64,000 bases of DNA from Okeania sp. KiyG1 (GTDB lineage: Bacteria; Cyanobacteriota; Cyanobacteriia; Cyanobacteriales; Microcoleaceae), in the NCBI RefSeq assembly GCF_014132355.1, contig NZ_BLZO01000121.1, forward strand, positions 94,571-158,570, written 5' to 3'. This document shows, one piece after another, positions 63,937 to 64,000 of this stretch; position 1 is the first letter of the stretch; every line of letters starts with the position of its first letter. The notes below the pieces were generated by a model. That model saw only the letters and a program-made list of their open reading frames with translations. It was not told the origin of the DNA and searched no databases. A program made the translations under genes and the position numbers.

Positions 63937-64000
63937 ATGCTTGATGCTTTTTCCAAGGCCGTGACTAGCGCTGATGCTGGTGGTAAATTTGTTGGTGGTG
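63937..64000 (+). CDS. Phycobiliprotein beta subunit, start only (second phycoerythrin-type beta)
   Basis: Only 21 codons are inside the window: [21 protein letters not shown]. Nine of the first nine residues match CpeB at 19349 (MLDAFSKAV), and the following S/ADA..G.FVGG matches beta chains of phycoerythrins and related rod phycobiliproteins. It could be a second cpeB or a phycocyanin-type beta chain; the bilin-binding cysteines lie beyond the edge. The gene continues past 64000. Confidence 0.85.
   Translation, partial: MLDAFSKAVTSADAGGKFVGG

Overview
The window looks like chromosomal DNA of a phycoerythrin-containing, filamentous cyanobacterium. Supporting signs are the phycoerythrin genes cpeB and cpeA, the bilin lyase cpeY, the photosystem I gene psaE, the NDH-1 gene ndhO, several cyanobacterium-specific families (DUF1997, DUF4079, DUF6391) and scattered HIP1 octamers (GCGATCGC). 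The AT-rich sequence, the long non-coding stretches and the dense load of insertion sequences and small repeats resemble Trichodesmium or a close marine relative. That assignment is inference.

Layout. 0.7-7.4 kb: a large TPR-CHAT protease-like gene, a small helical protein and a coiled-coil protein with a membrane tail. 7.6-8.4 kb: tandem 146-bp repeats and a palindromic element. 8.5-9.6 kb: a stand-alone nucleotidyltransferase. 9.7-11.0 kb: a broken tnpB insertion sequence. 11.7-14.1 kb: a lambda-type muramidase with an overlapping small gene, and an NAD(P)-binding epimerase-like gene. 14.4-15.2 kb: a tnpB remnant carrying a MITE. 15.4-18.2 kb: DUF1997, DUF4079 and ankyrin genes. 19.3-20.8 kb: cpeB and cpeA, separated by a tnpB-derived remnant. 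21.2-23.7 kb: an HTH gene and a dead PEP-CTERM gene. 24.2-30.1 kb: a 5-oxoprolinase/hydantoinase fusion carrying about 690 residues of tandem repeats. 31.3-33.4 kb: a frameshifted gene and a broken tnpB. 33.4-36.4 kb: ndhO, mutM, psaE and DUF6391. 37.3-43.6 kb: a pile of mobile DNA (an IS4-type element inside an IS5/IS1182-type element, MITEs, an intact tnpB). 43.8-47.5 kb: a MORN protein and two paralogous proline-rich secreted proteins. 47.6-50.2 kb: a tnpB wreck with several nested insertions. 51.5-54.7 kb: gpmI, secG and a TPR protein. 55.2-57.3 kb: a pentapeptide-repeat membrane protein. 57.6-59.4 kb: a complete IS200/IS605 element. 59.9-61.2 kb: cpeY. 61.5-62.3 kb: an IS1-type element with broken transposase. 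From 63.94 kb: the start of a second phycobiliprotein beta-subunit gene.

The clearest functional link is light harvesting. cpeB and cpeA encode phycoerythrin subunits, CpeY attaches phycoerythrobilin to the alpha subunit, and a further beta subunit begins at the right edge, although the genes are spread over 44 kb.

Much of the non-coding DNA can be sorted into small mobile-element families by terminal inverted repeats and target duplications. MITE-A has ends GTAAGCATT and an 8-bp target duplication. MITE-E has ends AGGGTTTGCTGAA and a 4-bp duplication, shared with a full IS5/IS1182-type element here. MITE-B is the AATTAATAATT / TTCGGTAA type. MITE-D has ends ATATCAAATCC. tnpB-derived remnants end in the CCCCG hairpin. 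They repeatedly insert into one another, and in several places supply or touch the stop codons of host genes. No tRNA, rRNA or CRISPR array was recognised.
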